Numbered from the stretch's first letter, positions 7,927 to 15,455 are shown. The stretch: DNA of 64,000 bases from 2-02-FULL-55-14 sp964473365 (GCA_964473365.1 CAYYOV010000007.1:1-64000); one strand, 5' to 3'. Numbers and translations: made by a program. Notes: a model not told the origin generated them from the letters alone.

Positions 7927-9255
7927 TCAATGGACTGCGGTCGTCTCGCCGAAGAGCGTCGCCGCATTGGCGCGCCGGATGAGGATCCGTGCGATCTGGC
8001 CGGGCGCCTCGCCGTTCCTCGGGAAAACGACCATCTTGTTCGTATCGGTCCGGCCGCAGGCATCGGCCGCGGACCGCTTGCTCTCTCCCTCGACCAGCAC
8101 GTCGACGACCCTGCCGACCTCGCGCTGGTTCTTCCGGAATGAGATCTCGCGCTGGACCTCGATGATCTCGTTCAGCCTGCGCATCTTTATCGCCTCAGGC
8201 ACGGAGTCGGGCATTTCCCAGGCTTTCGTGTTCTCCCGCGGCGAATAGGCGAACGTGAACGCACCGTCATATTCGACTTCGCGCAACAGGGCGACGGTGG
8301 CGGTGTGATCTTCCTCCGTTTCCGACGGAAAGCCTGCGATGATGTCCGTCGAAAGGCTCACGCCGGCGATCCGCGTCGTGATCCGCTCGACAAGCCGCCG
8401 GTAGTGGTCGACCGTGTAGGTGCGGTTCATCAATTCGAGGATCCGATCGGACCCTGACTGAACGGGAAGATGAATGTACTTGCACAGGTTGTCGTGCTCA
8501 GCGATCGTATCGATGAGCTTGTCCGACATATCCTGCGGATGCGACGTCGTGAACCGGACGCGCAGCGAACGATCGATGCGAGCCACGGCGGCCAACAGAT
8601 CGGCGAAATCGTTGTCTCCATCGCGGTAGGAATTGACGTTCTGACCGAGCAACGTCACCTCGCGAAATCCTTTGCCGAGAAGGTCCTCGACCTCGCGCAC
8701 AACGCCAGCGAGCGAGCGGCTCCGCTCGCGTCCGCGCGTGAACGGCACGACGCAGAACGTGCAGAACTTGTCGCACCCGCGCATGACCGATACCCACGCG
8801 CTGACGCCCTCGGTCCGAAGCGGCAGAATGTCATCGTAGTTCTCGACGCGCGAGAGGCGGACGGCGATACCCCGCTCTCCTTCGAACGCCCGACCAACCA
8901 GTTCGGGGAGCCGACGGTACTCGTCCGGGCCCACGACGAGGTCGACGTACGATTCGGTCTCCATCAAGTCCTTGCGCAATCGTTCCGCCATACAACCAAG
9001 GACGCCGACGACGACGCCAGGGTTGTCCTTCTTCAGGTGCTTGAAGTCCCCCAAACGGCCGTACACCCGGGTCTCGGCATTTTCACGGATGGCGCACGTG
9101 TTCACGAAGATCACGTCTGCGTCGGCAAGACTGTCGGTCCGGCCATATCCAGCAGCGCTCATGACGCTCTGTACCACCTCCGAGTCCGCCAGGTTCATCT
9201 GGCAGCCGTAGGTTTCCACGTAGACCTTTCGCACCGTTTCGCTCATCACCGACAT
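7927..9255 (-). CDS. miaB: tRNA-2-methylthio-N6-dimethylallyladenosine synthase MiaB
   Basis: A 442-residue radical SAM methylthiotransferase that thiomethylates i6A37 in tRNAs reading UNN codons. The N-terminal UPF0004 domain carries the three auxiliary-cluster cysteines in YGCQMN, FVNTCAIRE and GVLGCMAE. The radical SAM motif is RGCDKFCTFCVVPFTRG, and a TRAM domain closes the protein (VLVEGESKRS ... GRTDTNKMVVFP). The ATG at 9255 gives a family-like N-terminus; an ATG nine nt further in (9246) is also possible. It is the first gene of the minus-strand run down to 2430 and has a promoter at 9295-9323. Confidence 0.95.
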   Translation of the reverse strand: MSVMSETVRKVYVETYGCQMNLADSEVVQSVMSAAGYGRTDSLADADVIFVNTCAIRENAETRVYGRLGDFKHLKKDNPGVVVGVLGCMAERLRKDLMETESYVDLVVGPDEYRRLPELVGRAFEGERGIAVRLSRVENYDDILPLRTEGVSAWVSVMRGCDKFCTFCVVPFTRGRERSRSLAGVVREVEDLLGKGFREVTLLGQNVNSYRDGDNDFADLLAAVARIDRSLRVRFTTSHPQDMSDKLIDTIAEHDNLCKYIHLPVQSGSDRILELMNRTYTVDHYRRLVERITTRIAGVSLSTDIIAGFPSETEEDHTATVALLREVEYDGAFTFAYSPRENTKAWEMPDSVPEAIKMRRLNEIIEVQREISFRKNQREVGRVVDVLVEGESKRSAADACGRTDTNKMVVFPRNGEAPGQIARILIRRANAATLFGETTAVH

Positions 9256-9294
9256 ATGGCCTGTAAGGCTGTGAGACGTCACTTTTGGTTAAAA

Positions 9295-9323
9295 AAGATA
9301 GTGAAGATTTGTCAGGTCATCAA
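9295..9323 (-). promoter_or_regulatory. miaB promoter (TTGATG-N17-TATCTT)
   Basis: Read on the minus strand, TTGATG (9323-9318) and TATCTT (9300-9295) are separated by exactly 17 nt. The predicted start near 9288 leaves a leader of about 33 nt with a small GTGA/TCAC hairpin before the miaB ATG. The sequence is AT-rich relative to the coding DNA around it. Confidence 0.65.
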
Positions 9324-9738
9324 CGAGAGAAAAATCACATTAAGTCCTTTTAATATTAATGATTTGTAAGGACTCTCACTGTGCGTCAGAACTAGAAGAT
9401 TGTCAAAAAGGCAGAAAATCAAGAATCATTCGTTGAGATTGAGAATGTCTGGGTGAATTTCCAATGATCTTCCAGCGGCACGGAACATGCTCCGTTGGTG
9501 CCCATTGCGGCGATGGTTGGGTATCTTTGTTCTGTTCAAGGATGCCCCAACCGTGAGGTGCGACAGGATGTGCGACGCTGGAGGACGTCTCCGTTGGAGA
9601 CCCCCGCCATCCCACCCCACGACCCATGGCGCCCCCGAACACATCGCCCAGGGCAGCGAGCCTTGACACCAACCGGCGATGTCAGCCGCCTGGGACCACC
9701 TGCATGTCGTATACACACTGAGAACCCTGGAAGCCACC
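9324..9738. other. 415-bp divergent intergenic region, no gene seen
   Basis: The AT-rich part (9324-9440) belongs to the miaB promoter side. The remainder upstream of pta has short open frames without ribosome-binding sites or family motifs. One structure stands out: GGTTGGG (9515-9521) pairs with CCCAACC (9546-9552), extended inward by ATC/GAT, around a 15-nt loop. TATCTTTG at 9522-9529 matches the Bacteroidota -7 consensus TAnnTTTG but has no TTG at the right distance. No tRNA or known riboswitch was recognised. Confidence 0.5.
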
Positions 9739-10719
9739 ATGAATCCGCTCCTTCAACAGATCCGCCGCAATGCGGCGTCACTGAACAAACACATTGTACT
9801 GCCGGATGCGCTCGACGAACGTGCGATCGCCGCTGCCCGAATCCTGGTCGACGAGAAGATCGCCCGCGTCACGCTCATCGGACCTGCTGCCGAGGTCCGG
9901 GCGAAGGCAGACGCTTTGAACGTACGGCTCGACGGGATCGGCCTCGTCGATCCGGCGACCGACCCGCGACGAGCGAGCTACGCGGCGGCCTTCGCCGAGA
10001 TCCGCCGATCGAAAGGCCTGACGCTCGAGCAAGCGCAGGCCACGATGGCTCATCCGCTCTTCTTTGGGGCGATGATGATCCGCAACGGCGATGCCGACGG
10101 CAGCGTCGCCGGGTCCATCTCGACGACGGGCGACGTCCTCCGCGCGGCTATCCAGGCGGTCGGTGTCGCGGACGGGATCAGCATAGTTTCCTCGTTCTTT
10201 CTCATGATCTTTCCGACGACCACGCTCACGTTCGCCGATTGCGCCGTTGTCCCCGACCCCACAGCCGAGCAACTGGCTGACATCGCCATCGCCTCCGCAG
10301 ACAATCATCGAAAGCTGACGGGTGACGCGGCGCGCGTAGCGATGCTCTCCTTCTCGACCAAGGGGAGCGCCGAACATCCACACGTCGACAAGGTTCGATC
10401 GGCCACCGACATGGTTCGGAAGAAGCGTCCCGACCTCAATGTCGACGGCGAACTGCAGCTCGACGCCGCCATCGTCGCCTCCATCGGCGAACGAAAGGCC
10501 CCCGGCAGCCCCGTGGCAGGCAAAGCCAACGTGCTCGTCTTCCCCGACCTGGACGCCGGCAACATTGGATACAAGCTCGCCCAGCGTCTTGGCGGAGCCG
10601 AAGCAGTCGGGCCGGTTGTCCAGGGACTGCGCAAACCCTGCTTCGACCTCTCTCGCGGTTGCAGCGTGGACGACATTGTGAACACATCGGCGATCAATGC
10701 GGTGGTGGGAGCAGTCTAG
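9739..10719 (+). CDS. pta: Phosphate acetyltransferase
   Basis: A 326-residue PTA/PTB-family enzyme that interconverts acetyl-CoA plus phosphate with acetyl phosphate plus CoA. Signature segments are KHIVLPDALDERAIAAA at the N-terminus, GSVAGSISTTGDVLRAAIQ, and MLSFSTKGSAEHPHVDKV, followed by GKANVLVFPDLDAGNIGYK near the C-terminus. The length is that of the short monodomain Pta. The start at 9739 has GGAAG (9729-9733) at 5-nt spacing. Acetate kinase, its usual partner, is not adjacent or anywhere in the window. A phosphotransbutyrylase activity cannot be fully excluded. Confidence 0.93.
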   Translation: MNPLLQQIRRNAASLNKHIVLPDALDERAIAAARILVDEKIARVTLIGPAAEVRAKADALNVRLDGIGLVDPATDPRRASYAAAFAEIRRSKGLTLEQAQATMAHPLFFGAMMIRNGDADGSVAGSISTTGDVLRAAIQAVGVADGISIVSSFFLMIFPTTTLTFADCAVVPDPTAEQLADIAIASADNHRKLTGDAARVAMLSFSTKGSAEHPHVDKVRSATDMVRKKRPDLNVDGELQLDAAIVASIGERKAPGSPVAGKANVLVFPDLDAGNIGYKLAQRLGGAEAVGPVVQGLRKPCFDLSRGCSVDDIVNTSAINAVVGAV

Positions 10720-10811
10720 CCGATAGAGGTGTATTCGTGTTCTTCGTGGATCGTCGTTCCGCGTGGTTTGACGATCGAACCTTCCCCCATTCACCGTATC
10801 CGGTCCCTGGC

Positions 10812-11318
10812 ATGTCTCATAAGGTCCAACGCAAGCAGCCCAACAGTCGCATGTGTCTCGTGTGCGGGCTGAAGAACCCCTATGGCCTCAAGGCGTCGTA
10901 TTACGAACTCGACAATGGCGACCTTGTGTGCGTGTTTCAGCCGCAGGAGCATCACCAGTCGTATCCCGGACGCACGCACGGAGGCATCACGGCAGCCGTG
11001 CTCGATGAGACGATCGGCCGCGCCGTCATGCATCGTCGCGACACTCCGACGTGGGGCGTGACGGTGGAATTCTCGATCAAGTACCGCAAGCCCATTCCAT
11101 ACGGGGAGACCTTGCGTGCGGTCGGGCGCATCACGAACGATTCCGGCCGACTGTTTGAAGGGACCGGCGAATTGCTGCTCGATGATGGGACCGTCGCAGC
11201 AGAAGCGACGGGAAAGTATCTCAAGATGCCGATCGACAAGATCGCCGACTTTGACGTCGATGCGCAGGAGTGGCGGGTGCACGAACATCCTGACGACCCT
11301 ACGGAGATCGACGTATAG
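10812..11318 (+). CDS. PaaI-type hotdog-fold thioesterase
   Basis: A 168-residue single-hotdog protein. The N-terminal MCLVCGLKNPYGL is the characteristic CxxCG..NPxGL entry of this PaaI subgroup, and the active-site helix region reads RTHGGITAAVLDETIGRAV. The TVEFSIKYRKPIPYGETLRAVGR strand pattern completes the fold. These enzymes hydrolyse small acyl- or aryl-acyl-CoA thioesters as tetramers; the substrate here is unknown. The ATG at 10812 was chosen because the preceding open frame overlaps pta and has no conserved content. It lies 92 bp after pta, so it may share its transcript. Confidence 0.88.
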   Translation: MSHKVQRKQPNSRMCLVCGLKNPYGLKASYYELDNGDLVCVFQPQEHHQSYPGRTHGGITAAVLDETIGRAVMHRRDTPTWGVTVEFSIKYRKPIPYGETLRAVGRITNDSGRLFEGTGELLLDDGTVAAEATGKYLKMPIDKIADFDVDAQEWRVHEHPDDPTEIDV

Positions 11319-11370
11319 GCACCAGGGGCGATCGCCGAGATCCTCTCATGTCTCACCGACGTGATCCATA

Positions 11371-12534
11371 GTGGATTCCACCCATCGATACGCTTTTCTC
11401 GACCTCTATCGGGGTCTTATCGTGGTATTCATGCTCGAGGGGCATCTCGTCCGCCAGCTCATGGGAATGGCCTGGCAGGAGGGACCGGCGTTCCGTGCGC
11501 ACGAGCTGTTCCACGGTCTGACGGCCCCCGGGTTCTTGTTTGGGGCCGGGTTCACGTTCGCCATCGCCACGCAGCGAAAGTCGCACCTCCTGAAGGGCCT
11601 GTCCTGGCCCGTGCTGCGGCGGCTCTGGCGGGGCGCGTTACTGATGCTTGTCGGATACGCATTGCACCTCCCGTTCCTTTCCCTGTCGAAGACCATTCAC
11701 GGCTCAAGTCCCGTCGAATGGGGCGCATTCCTGCGCTTCGATGTCCTCCAGCTGATCGGGCTGTCGCTCATTCTGTTGCGGCTTCTCTACCTCGTCGCCC
11801 GAGACGACCGGCAATTTCTCGCGCTGGTGTCCACGGGAACGCTTTTCACGGTAATGCTGGCTCCGCACGTCTGGAACGGCGTCGGACCGTCGGCTCCGCT
11901 CTGGATCTCAACGGCGCTCACTGGCCGGTACGGGTCACCGTTCCCCGTCTTCCCGAACATCGCCTTTGTCCTCTCGGGTGTCGTCGCATCTTGGGGTTTT
12001 TTGCGGGCCCGTCAGGACGACGCCGAGCATTCGTATATGCGCTGGCTGCTGGGGGCGGGAGTTCTTTTCATCGCGGTCGGATGGCTGTTCGATCTACTTC
12101 CGATAGCGTCGAACGACACTGCCGATTATTGGACGAGCGCTCCGAGTTTCTTCTGGGTGCGACTCGGACTACTGTTGGTGGGGATGGGTGGACTGTGGTT
12201 CCTCGAGCAAGGGGTCGTTGGGACCGCGGGCGAGCCGTACCTTCTGCCGCGATGGCTTACGATGCTTGGCGTCGAATCGTTGTTCGTGTACATCGCGCAC
12301 CTCGTGCTGCTGTACGGCTCAGTATTGAACCCCGAAGACAATCTGACGGCGTGGCTCGGCCGCGAGCTGGCCCCATGGATGGCGATGGCACTGGTGGTCC
12401 CGTTCGTCGTCGTGAGCGCCGTCGGTGCGCGTGCGTGGCACACGCTGAAGAAACGTCACGGGCCGTGGATGCGGCTGGCGTATTGGTGGATGGGATTGTC
12501 CTTTGCCGGAGAGCTCGTGTTGCGGGCATACTGA
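11371..12534 (+). CDS. DUF1624/acyltransferase-3-like integral membrane protein
   Basis: A 387-residue polytopic membrane protein with about ten hydrophobic helices. The N-terminus, YAFLDLYRGLIVVFMLEGH, has the LDxxRGL...H pattern of acyltransferase-3 and heparan-alpha-glucosaminide N-acetyltransferase-like (DUF1624/YeiB) proteins, followed by FHGLTAPGFLFGAGFTFAIA. Members move acyl groups across or at the cytoplasmic membrane onto sugars. The acceptor here is unknown. The start is GTG at 11371 with no strong ribosome-binding site. It lies 52 bp after the thioesterase. A T-less CCCCG/CGGGG hairpin follows the stop at about 12536-12553. Confidence 0.82.
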   Translation: MDSTHRYAFLDLYRGLIVVFMLEGHLVRQLMGMAWQEGPAFRAHELFHGLTAPGFLFGAGFTFAIATQRKSHLLKGLSWPVLRRLWRGALLMLVGYALHLPFLSLSKTIHGSSPVEWGAFLRFDVLQLIGLSLILLRLLYLVARDDRQFLALVSTGTLFTVMLAPHVWNGVGPSAPLWISTALTGRYGSPFPVFPNIAFVLSGVVASWGFLRARQDDAEHSYMRWLLGAGVLFIAVGWLFDLLPIASNDTADYWTSAPSFFWVRLGLLLVGMGGLWFLEQGVVGTAGEPYLLPRWLTMLGVESLFVYIAHLVLLYGSVLNPEDNLTAWLGRELAPWMAMALVVPFVVVSAVGARAWHTLKKRHGPWMRLAYWWMGLSFAGELVLRAY

Positions 12535-12616
12535 CCCCGCGACACGTCGGGGAGCTCACGCGTCCCACCGTCTATTTCCACAAACTCATTAAGTCTGACT
12601 TGCGTGTGATTTCATC

Positions 12617-12645
12617 TTGACACGCGCTGTGGGCCGGACTATATT
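12617..12645 (+). promoter_or_regulatory. Strong promoter of the CPHC/peptide cluster (TTGACA-N17-TATATT)
   Basis: TTGACA at 12617-12622 and TATATT at 12640-12645, 17 nt apart, form the best housekeeping promoter in the window. The expected start is near 12652, at the foot of a stem made by AGCGAA (12651-12656) and TTCGCT (12669-12674), followed by a leader of about 40 nt to the ATG at 12714. It shows the next genes form a transcription unit separate from the membrane protein upstream. Confidence 0.75.
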
Positions 12646-12713
12646 CGCAGAGCGAAGCGACAACGTTTTTCGCTGACGATTCGTTCGACGTTCACGTACT
12701 TCATCCGTTCGCT

Positions 12714-13328
12714 ATGAGGGGACGTTTCACTCGACGCCGCTGGCTTGCCGCCGGCACGGCGCTCGTCATCACCGGCGGTATTGCGTTCGTGCTCCTGCTG
12801 GCAGCATTCGACCGCTCTACCATTGAAGGCTCCATCCGTCCGACGCTTCAATTGCACACACCCGACGGTGGTCTGGTCCGGCTGATCTCGCCATACGGAC
12901 GCCGGCATCTCCTCGTGTTCTTCCTGGTATCGTGCCCCCATTGCCATGACGTGTTGAACCACATGCGGCGCCTGAGGCCGCACCTTGCTTCGTGCGATCT
13001 CTTCGCCGTATCGCTCAGCGACTCAGTTGCGACAGCGTCCTACACGGCCACATGGAACGATCCGTTTCCTGTGTGGACCATGTCCCCCCATGATGCGCTG
13101 TTGCAGCTCGGTATCCGGCGGGTACCCAGCCTTCTCTTTGTGAGCGAGACCGACCGCGTCGACTGGGTGCGCACCGGAGCGAGGTCATTCCTGGAGGATA
13201 GCGTAATGATCGTCCGCTACTGCGACGGGGGCTCGTCGGGCCTTTCGGCGGTGGATTCCTTGGGGGAGGATGGGTCGCCGACGGTTCTCGGCGACGCCTC
13301 CGGGCAGGGCGGCCGACAACGATATTGA
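12714..13328 (+). CDS. Membrane-anchored thioredoxin-fold protein with CPHC active site
   Basis: A 204-residue protein with a basic N-terminus and one transmembrane segment (about residues 11-31), then a periplasmic thioredoxin-like domain. The active site is SCPHCHDV with Cys74 and Cys77, and a cis-proline loop occurs in RRVPSLLFVSE. CPHC is the dipeptide context of oxidising DsbA-type enzymes, whereas TlpA/ResA reductases usually have other dipeptides. The tail after about residue 175 is Gly/Ser/Asp-rich and disordered. The next gene encodes a Cys-rich exported peptide, so disulfide formation in that peptide is a reasonable but unproven role. A peroxiredoxin-like function is the main alternative. 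Confidence 0.75.
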   Translation: MRGRFTRRRWLAAGTALVITGGIAFVLLLAAFDRSTIEGSIRPTLQLHTPDGGLVRLISPYGRRHLLVFFLVSCPHCHDVLNHMRRLRPHLASCDLFAVSLSDSVATASYTATWNDPFPVWTMSPHDALLQLGIRRVPSLLFVSETDRVDWVRTGARSFLEDSVMIVRYCDGGSSGLSAVDSLGEDGSPTVLGDASGQGGRQRY

Positions 13329-13338
13329 TCGAACGGCA

Positions 13339-13366
13339 GTTCAGCGCCGCTTTCTGTCCGCTGAAC
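13339..13366 (+). other. Perfect 8-bp inverted repeat before the peptide gene
   Basis: GTTCAGCG (13339-13346) and CGCTGAAC (13359-13366) flank a 12-nt loop just after the stop of the CPHC gene. There is no T-tract, so it is not a standard terminator. It could limit readthrough, protect the upstream message or bind a regulator. Confidence 0.4.
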
Positions 13367-13501
13367 CGCCCGGTAGCGTGCAACGCCGGTCTTCGGTCGG
13401 CCCCGGAGGTCAGTGACGCGCACTCTCGGACGGATGGGCCGCAGCGGGCGGCCGGCGGCGATCACGATCCATTCACCGATCTTTTCAGAAGGAGGTTCAT
13501 C

Positions 13502-13810
13502 ATGGTACGTTCTGCTCTGTTCATCCTTGCCGCGATTGTCGTCGGCATATTCGGTCTCGAGCGACCAGCGCCCGTTGCAGCCGCCACGCCAGCGGTCTCT
13601 GTGCGTCTGAGTACCGCCGAGACGGATTGTATCGTCGGCGGCGAAGCTGGTTGTCTCGAAGTTATGGCTGGGGCATATGGAGGATGTGTCGAGGCGAATT
13701 TCGACCCTGAGCGTCCTGAGACTGCATCGGCGTTCATCGGATGCGGGGCCGTGGGGCTCTGGAGCGGCGTTGCATGCGCAGTGACTTGGCTCTGGAGCCT
13801 AGTCTTCTAA
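13502..13810 (+). CDS. Small exported Cys-rich peptide with double-glycine leader motif
   Basis: A 102-residue product. Residues 1-27 look like a Sec signal peptide (basic MVR, hydrophobic core, AAA). Residues 36-47 read LSTAETDCIVGG, which matches the LSxxExxxIxGG pattern of double-glycine leaders cut by C39 peptidases. The 55 residues after GG contain Cys51, Cys62, Cys81 and Cys92 and a hydrophobic Gly/Trp-rich tail ending in WLWSLVF, like class II bacteriocins. The ATG at 13502 has GGAGG (13491-13495) at 6-nt spacing. No homologue family is recognised. Having both a Sec-type hydrophobic leader and a GG motif is unusual; a small secreted protein with a chance GG match is the alternative. 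It is flanked by a CPHC oxidoreductase and an exported protein of unknown family. Confidence 0.75.
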   Translation: MVRSALFILAAIVVGIFGLERPAPVAAATPAVSVRLSTAETDCIVGGEAGCLEVMAGAYGGCVEANFDPERPETASAFIGCGAVGLWSGVACAVTWLWSLVF

Positions 13811-13857
13811 CCATCTCGCTCAGTTCGTTCATCCATCACACGGAGGTTTGATTGGCC

Positions 13858-14382
13858 ATGCGACAGATCCTCTTGATCACGATGTTGACCGTTGTGGGTG
13901 TCGTTGCTGGTTCTCAGATGACCCACCATTGGGCCGATCCGATACGGTTGATCCAGCTCGATGTTCACGTGAACAACGCTCAACGATCCATCTTGCGCGA
14001 TCCGCCCGCGAGGCTTGTGATCGATACGACGACGGGAAGGCGCATGGAATTCAGGGGCTATTTCGCCCATGAACGGAGGGAGGAGTGGTGGGGGGTCCCT
14101 GTCAGGGTTCGGTACGCTTTCTCGGCCAAGGACAGCCTCATGGGGTATGTGCTCGCGACGTACATTGAGTCCACGCGGCTCTCGCGGTCGCCTGTCGGGC
14201 TGTGCGATTCATTGTGGGATCGATTGAAGCGATCGCACGGGACGCCGCAGAAGGAATCCACGACACGCTCGTTTGAGCAATGTGTATGGGATCTGCAGAA
14301 TGGCAAGCTCGTCGCGACCCGTTCGGGTGGTGTTGCAAAGACGATGGTGATCTCTTTCACGAAACGACCCGCAACGAAATAG
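13858..14382 (+). CDS. Exported protein of unknown family, third gene of the peptide cluster
   Basis: A 174-residue protein with an N-terminal signal peptide or anchor (MRQILLITMLTVVGVVAG). The mature part is mixed alpha/beta, rich in Arg and Trp (HERREEWWGVPVRVRYAFSA), has two cysteines about 28 residues apart and a basic C-terminus. I recognise no domain. GGAGG at 13842-13846 lies 5 nt before a TTG at 13852 and 11 nt before the ATG at 13858; TTG would add two residues. It starts 47 bp after the peptide gene and probably shares its transcript. A role as accessory, immunity or partner protein for the peptide is inferred only from position. Confidence 0.7.
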   Translation: MRQILLITMLTVVGVVAGSQMTHHWADPIRLIQLDVHVNNAQRSILRDPPARLVIDTTTGRRMEFRGYFAHERREEWWGVPVRVRYAFSAKDSLMGYVLATYIESTRLSRSPVGLCDSLWDRLKRSHGTPQKESTTRSFEQCVWDLQNGKLVATRSGGVAKTMVISFTKRPATK

Positions 14383-14385
14383 CCG

Positions 14386-14449
14386 TTCCCTTTTTCCACA
14401 AACTTCCGCATCTTTGAACCGCCCGGGTGACTGTGCCCCGGGCGCGTTC
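14386..14449 (+). promoter_or_regulatory. Weak promoter (TTCCCT-N17-CATCTT) followed by GC-rich hairpin
   Basis: TTCCCT (14386-14391) and CATCTT (14409-14414) have the 17-nt spacing seen elsewhere, although the -35 box is poor. Two nt later a hairpin begins: GAAC (14416-14419) with CGCCCGGG (14420-14427) pairs with CCCGGGCG (14437-14444) and GTTC (14446-14449) around a 9-nt loop. No T-tract follows. It may be the terminator of the cluster, a 5' leader structure of the next gene, or both. Confidence 0.45.
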
Positions 14450-14465
14450 ATTGATGGACACCGAC

Positions 14466-15395
14466 ATGACCATGCGCCGGAATCTCCTCGCTCTTCTCGT
14501 CGTTGTTTGCACGACGACATCCGTTCTCCTCGCCCAGTCCTCGAGTACGCTGCGCGTTGACGGGGCGACACTGTTCTACCGTGAATACGGCTCCGGGGAG
14601 CCGCTCGTTATCGTCGGCGGGCTTGCCGGCGCATCGGGCGACTATCTCGTTCCCCTCGCCCAAGAATTCGGTAAGCGCTATCGAACCTTCCTGATCGATA
14701 TGCGGGGCACGGGCGGATCGACGATCAGCCGACTCGATACGGCAAACGTGAGTCCCCGCCGTGTTGCCGAGGACCTCGAGAGCCTGCGCGCCGAAAAGAA
14801 GATCGCTCGCTGGATCGTCGTGGGTCACGCCTTCGGCGGGAGCGTTGCACTCACCTACGCCACGATCTATCCAAAAGGCATTCGTGCGTTGTTCTTGGTG
14901 GGACCGACGGGCATCGACCTGCGGTTCTTTGACTACTATAACCTCAACGTTGGCGCACGAATGTCGAAGGAAGATTCGTCCCTCTACAACGAATGGCGGC
15001 ACGTGGGGTCCTGGTCTCCACAGAAGCCGAAGGCCCGGCTGGAACAGTTCCGGGCGACCTTGGGTGGGTACTTCGTGAATCGCCGCGCGCTCGAAAGCGT
15101 GCGCGCTACTATCACGGATCGGACGTACGTCGGTGTCGTCGCCGAGACCTACTGGGGGGCGTTCATGGACCATTCCCCCCGGATGCACGCCATCCTGCCA
15201 ACGTTCAAGGCGCCTGTGATCATCATCCAGGGCGACAACGACCCCGTCGATCGAAGAACGGCCGACCGCATCCGCACGGCCCTGAAGAGCGCGAAATACA
15301 AAGAGATCAAGAATTGCGGCGCATTTCCGTGGCTTGAAAAGCCGAAGGAATTCTGGTCTGTGGCCAACGTCTTCCTCAAGACCCTCCCGAAGTAG
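14466..15395 (+). CDS. Exported alpha/beta-hydrolase-fold protein lacking catalytic Ser and His (pseudoenzyme)
   Basis: A 309-residue protein with a signal peptide (RRNLLALLVVVC...LLAQ) and a clear S33/prolyl-aminopeptidase-like alpha/beta-hydrolase fold (LFYREYGSGEPLVIVGGLAG, FLIDMRGTGGS, IIIQGDNDPVD). At the nucleophile elbow, where GHSxGG is expected, the sequence is GHAFGG with Ala122 (codon GCC at 14829-14831). Near the C-terminus NCGHFPWLE is expected but NCGAFPWLE is present (Ala286, GCA at 15321-15323). The acid Asp259 remains. The triad cannot work as usual, so the protein is probably a binding or scaffold protein. Start candidates are ATGs at 14454, 14466 and 14472; 14466 gives a compact signal peptide. 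No frameshift or decay is visible, so it appears maintained. Confidence 0.85.
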   Translation: MTMRRNLLALLVVVCTTTSVLLAQSSSTLRVDGATLFYREYGSGEPLVIVGGLAGASGDYLVPLAQEFGKRYRTFLIDMRGTGGSTISRLDTANVSPRRVAEDLESLRAEKKIARWIVVGHAFGGSVALTYATIYPKGIRALFLVGPTGIDLRFFDYYNLNVGARMSKEDSSLYNEWRHVGSWSPQKPKARLEQFRATLGGYFVNRRALESVRATITDRTYVGVVAETYWGAFMDHSPRMHAILPTFKAPVIIIQGDNDPVDRRTADRIRTALKSAKYKEIKNCGAFPWLEKPKEFWSVANVFLKTLPK

Positions 15396-15422
15396 CCCGG
15401 TCACCGGGTGGATGTACACACG

Positions 15423-15455
15423 AACGCCCCATCCGATCCGGACGGGGCGTTTGCG
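15423..15455. terminator. Intrinsic terminator between convergent genes
   Basis: AACGCCCC (15423-15430) pairs with GGGGCGTT (15444-15451) around a 13-nt loop. TT at the end of the stem followed by TGCGTTCTC gives a modest T-rich exit on the plus strand. It separates the pseudo-hydrolase from the convergent SDR gene. Confidence 0.65.

Noticed and set aside
9522..9529. TATCTTTG as a Bacteroidota-type -7 element for pta
   Set aside because: No TTG motif lies at the spacing used by the other promoters (nearest gaps are 14 and 24 nt to the TA), and the element is inside a hairpin.
13339..13366. The inverted repeat GTTCAGCG/CGCTGAAC as an intrinsic terminator
   Set aside because: There is no T-tract after the stem; kept only as an inverted repeat of unknown role.
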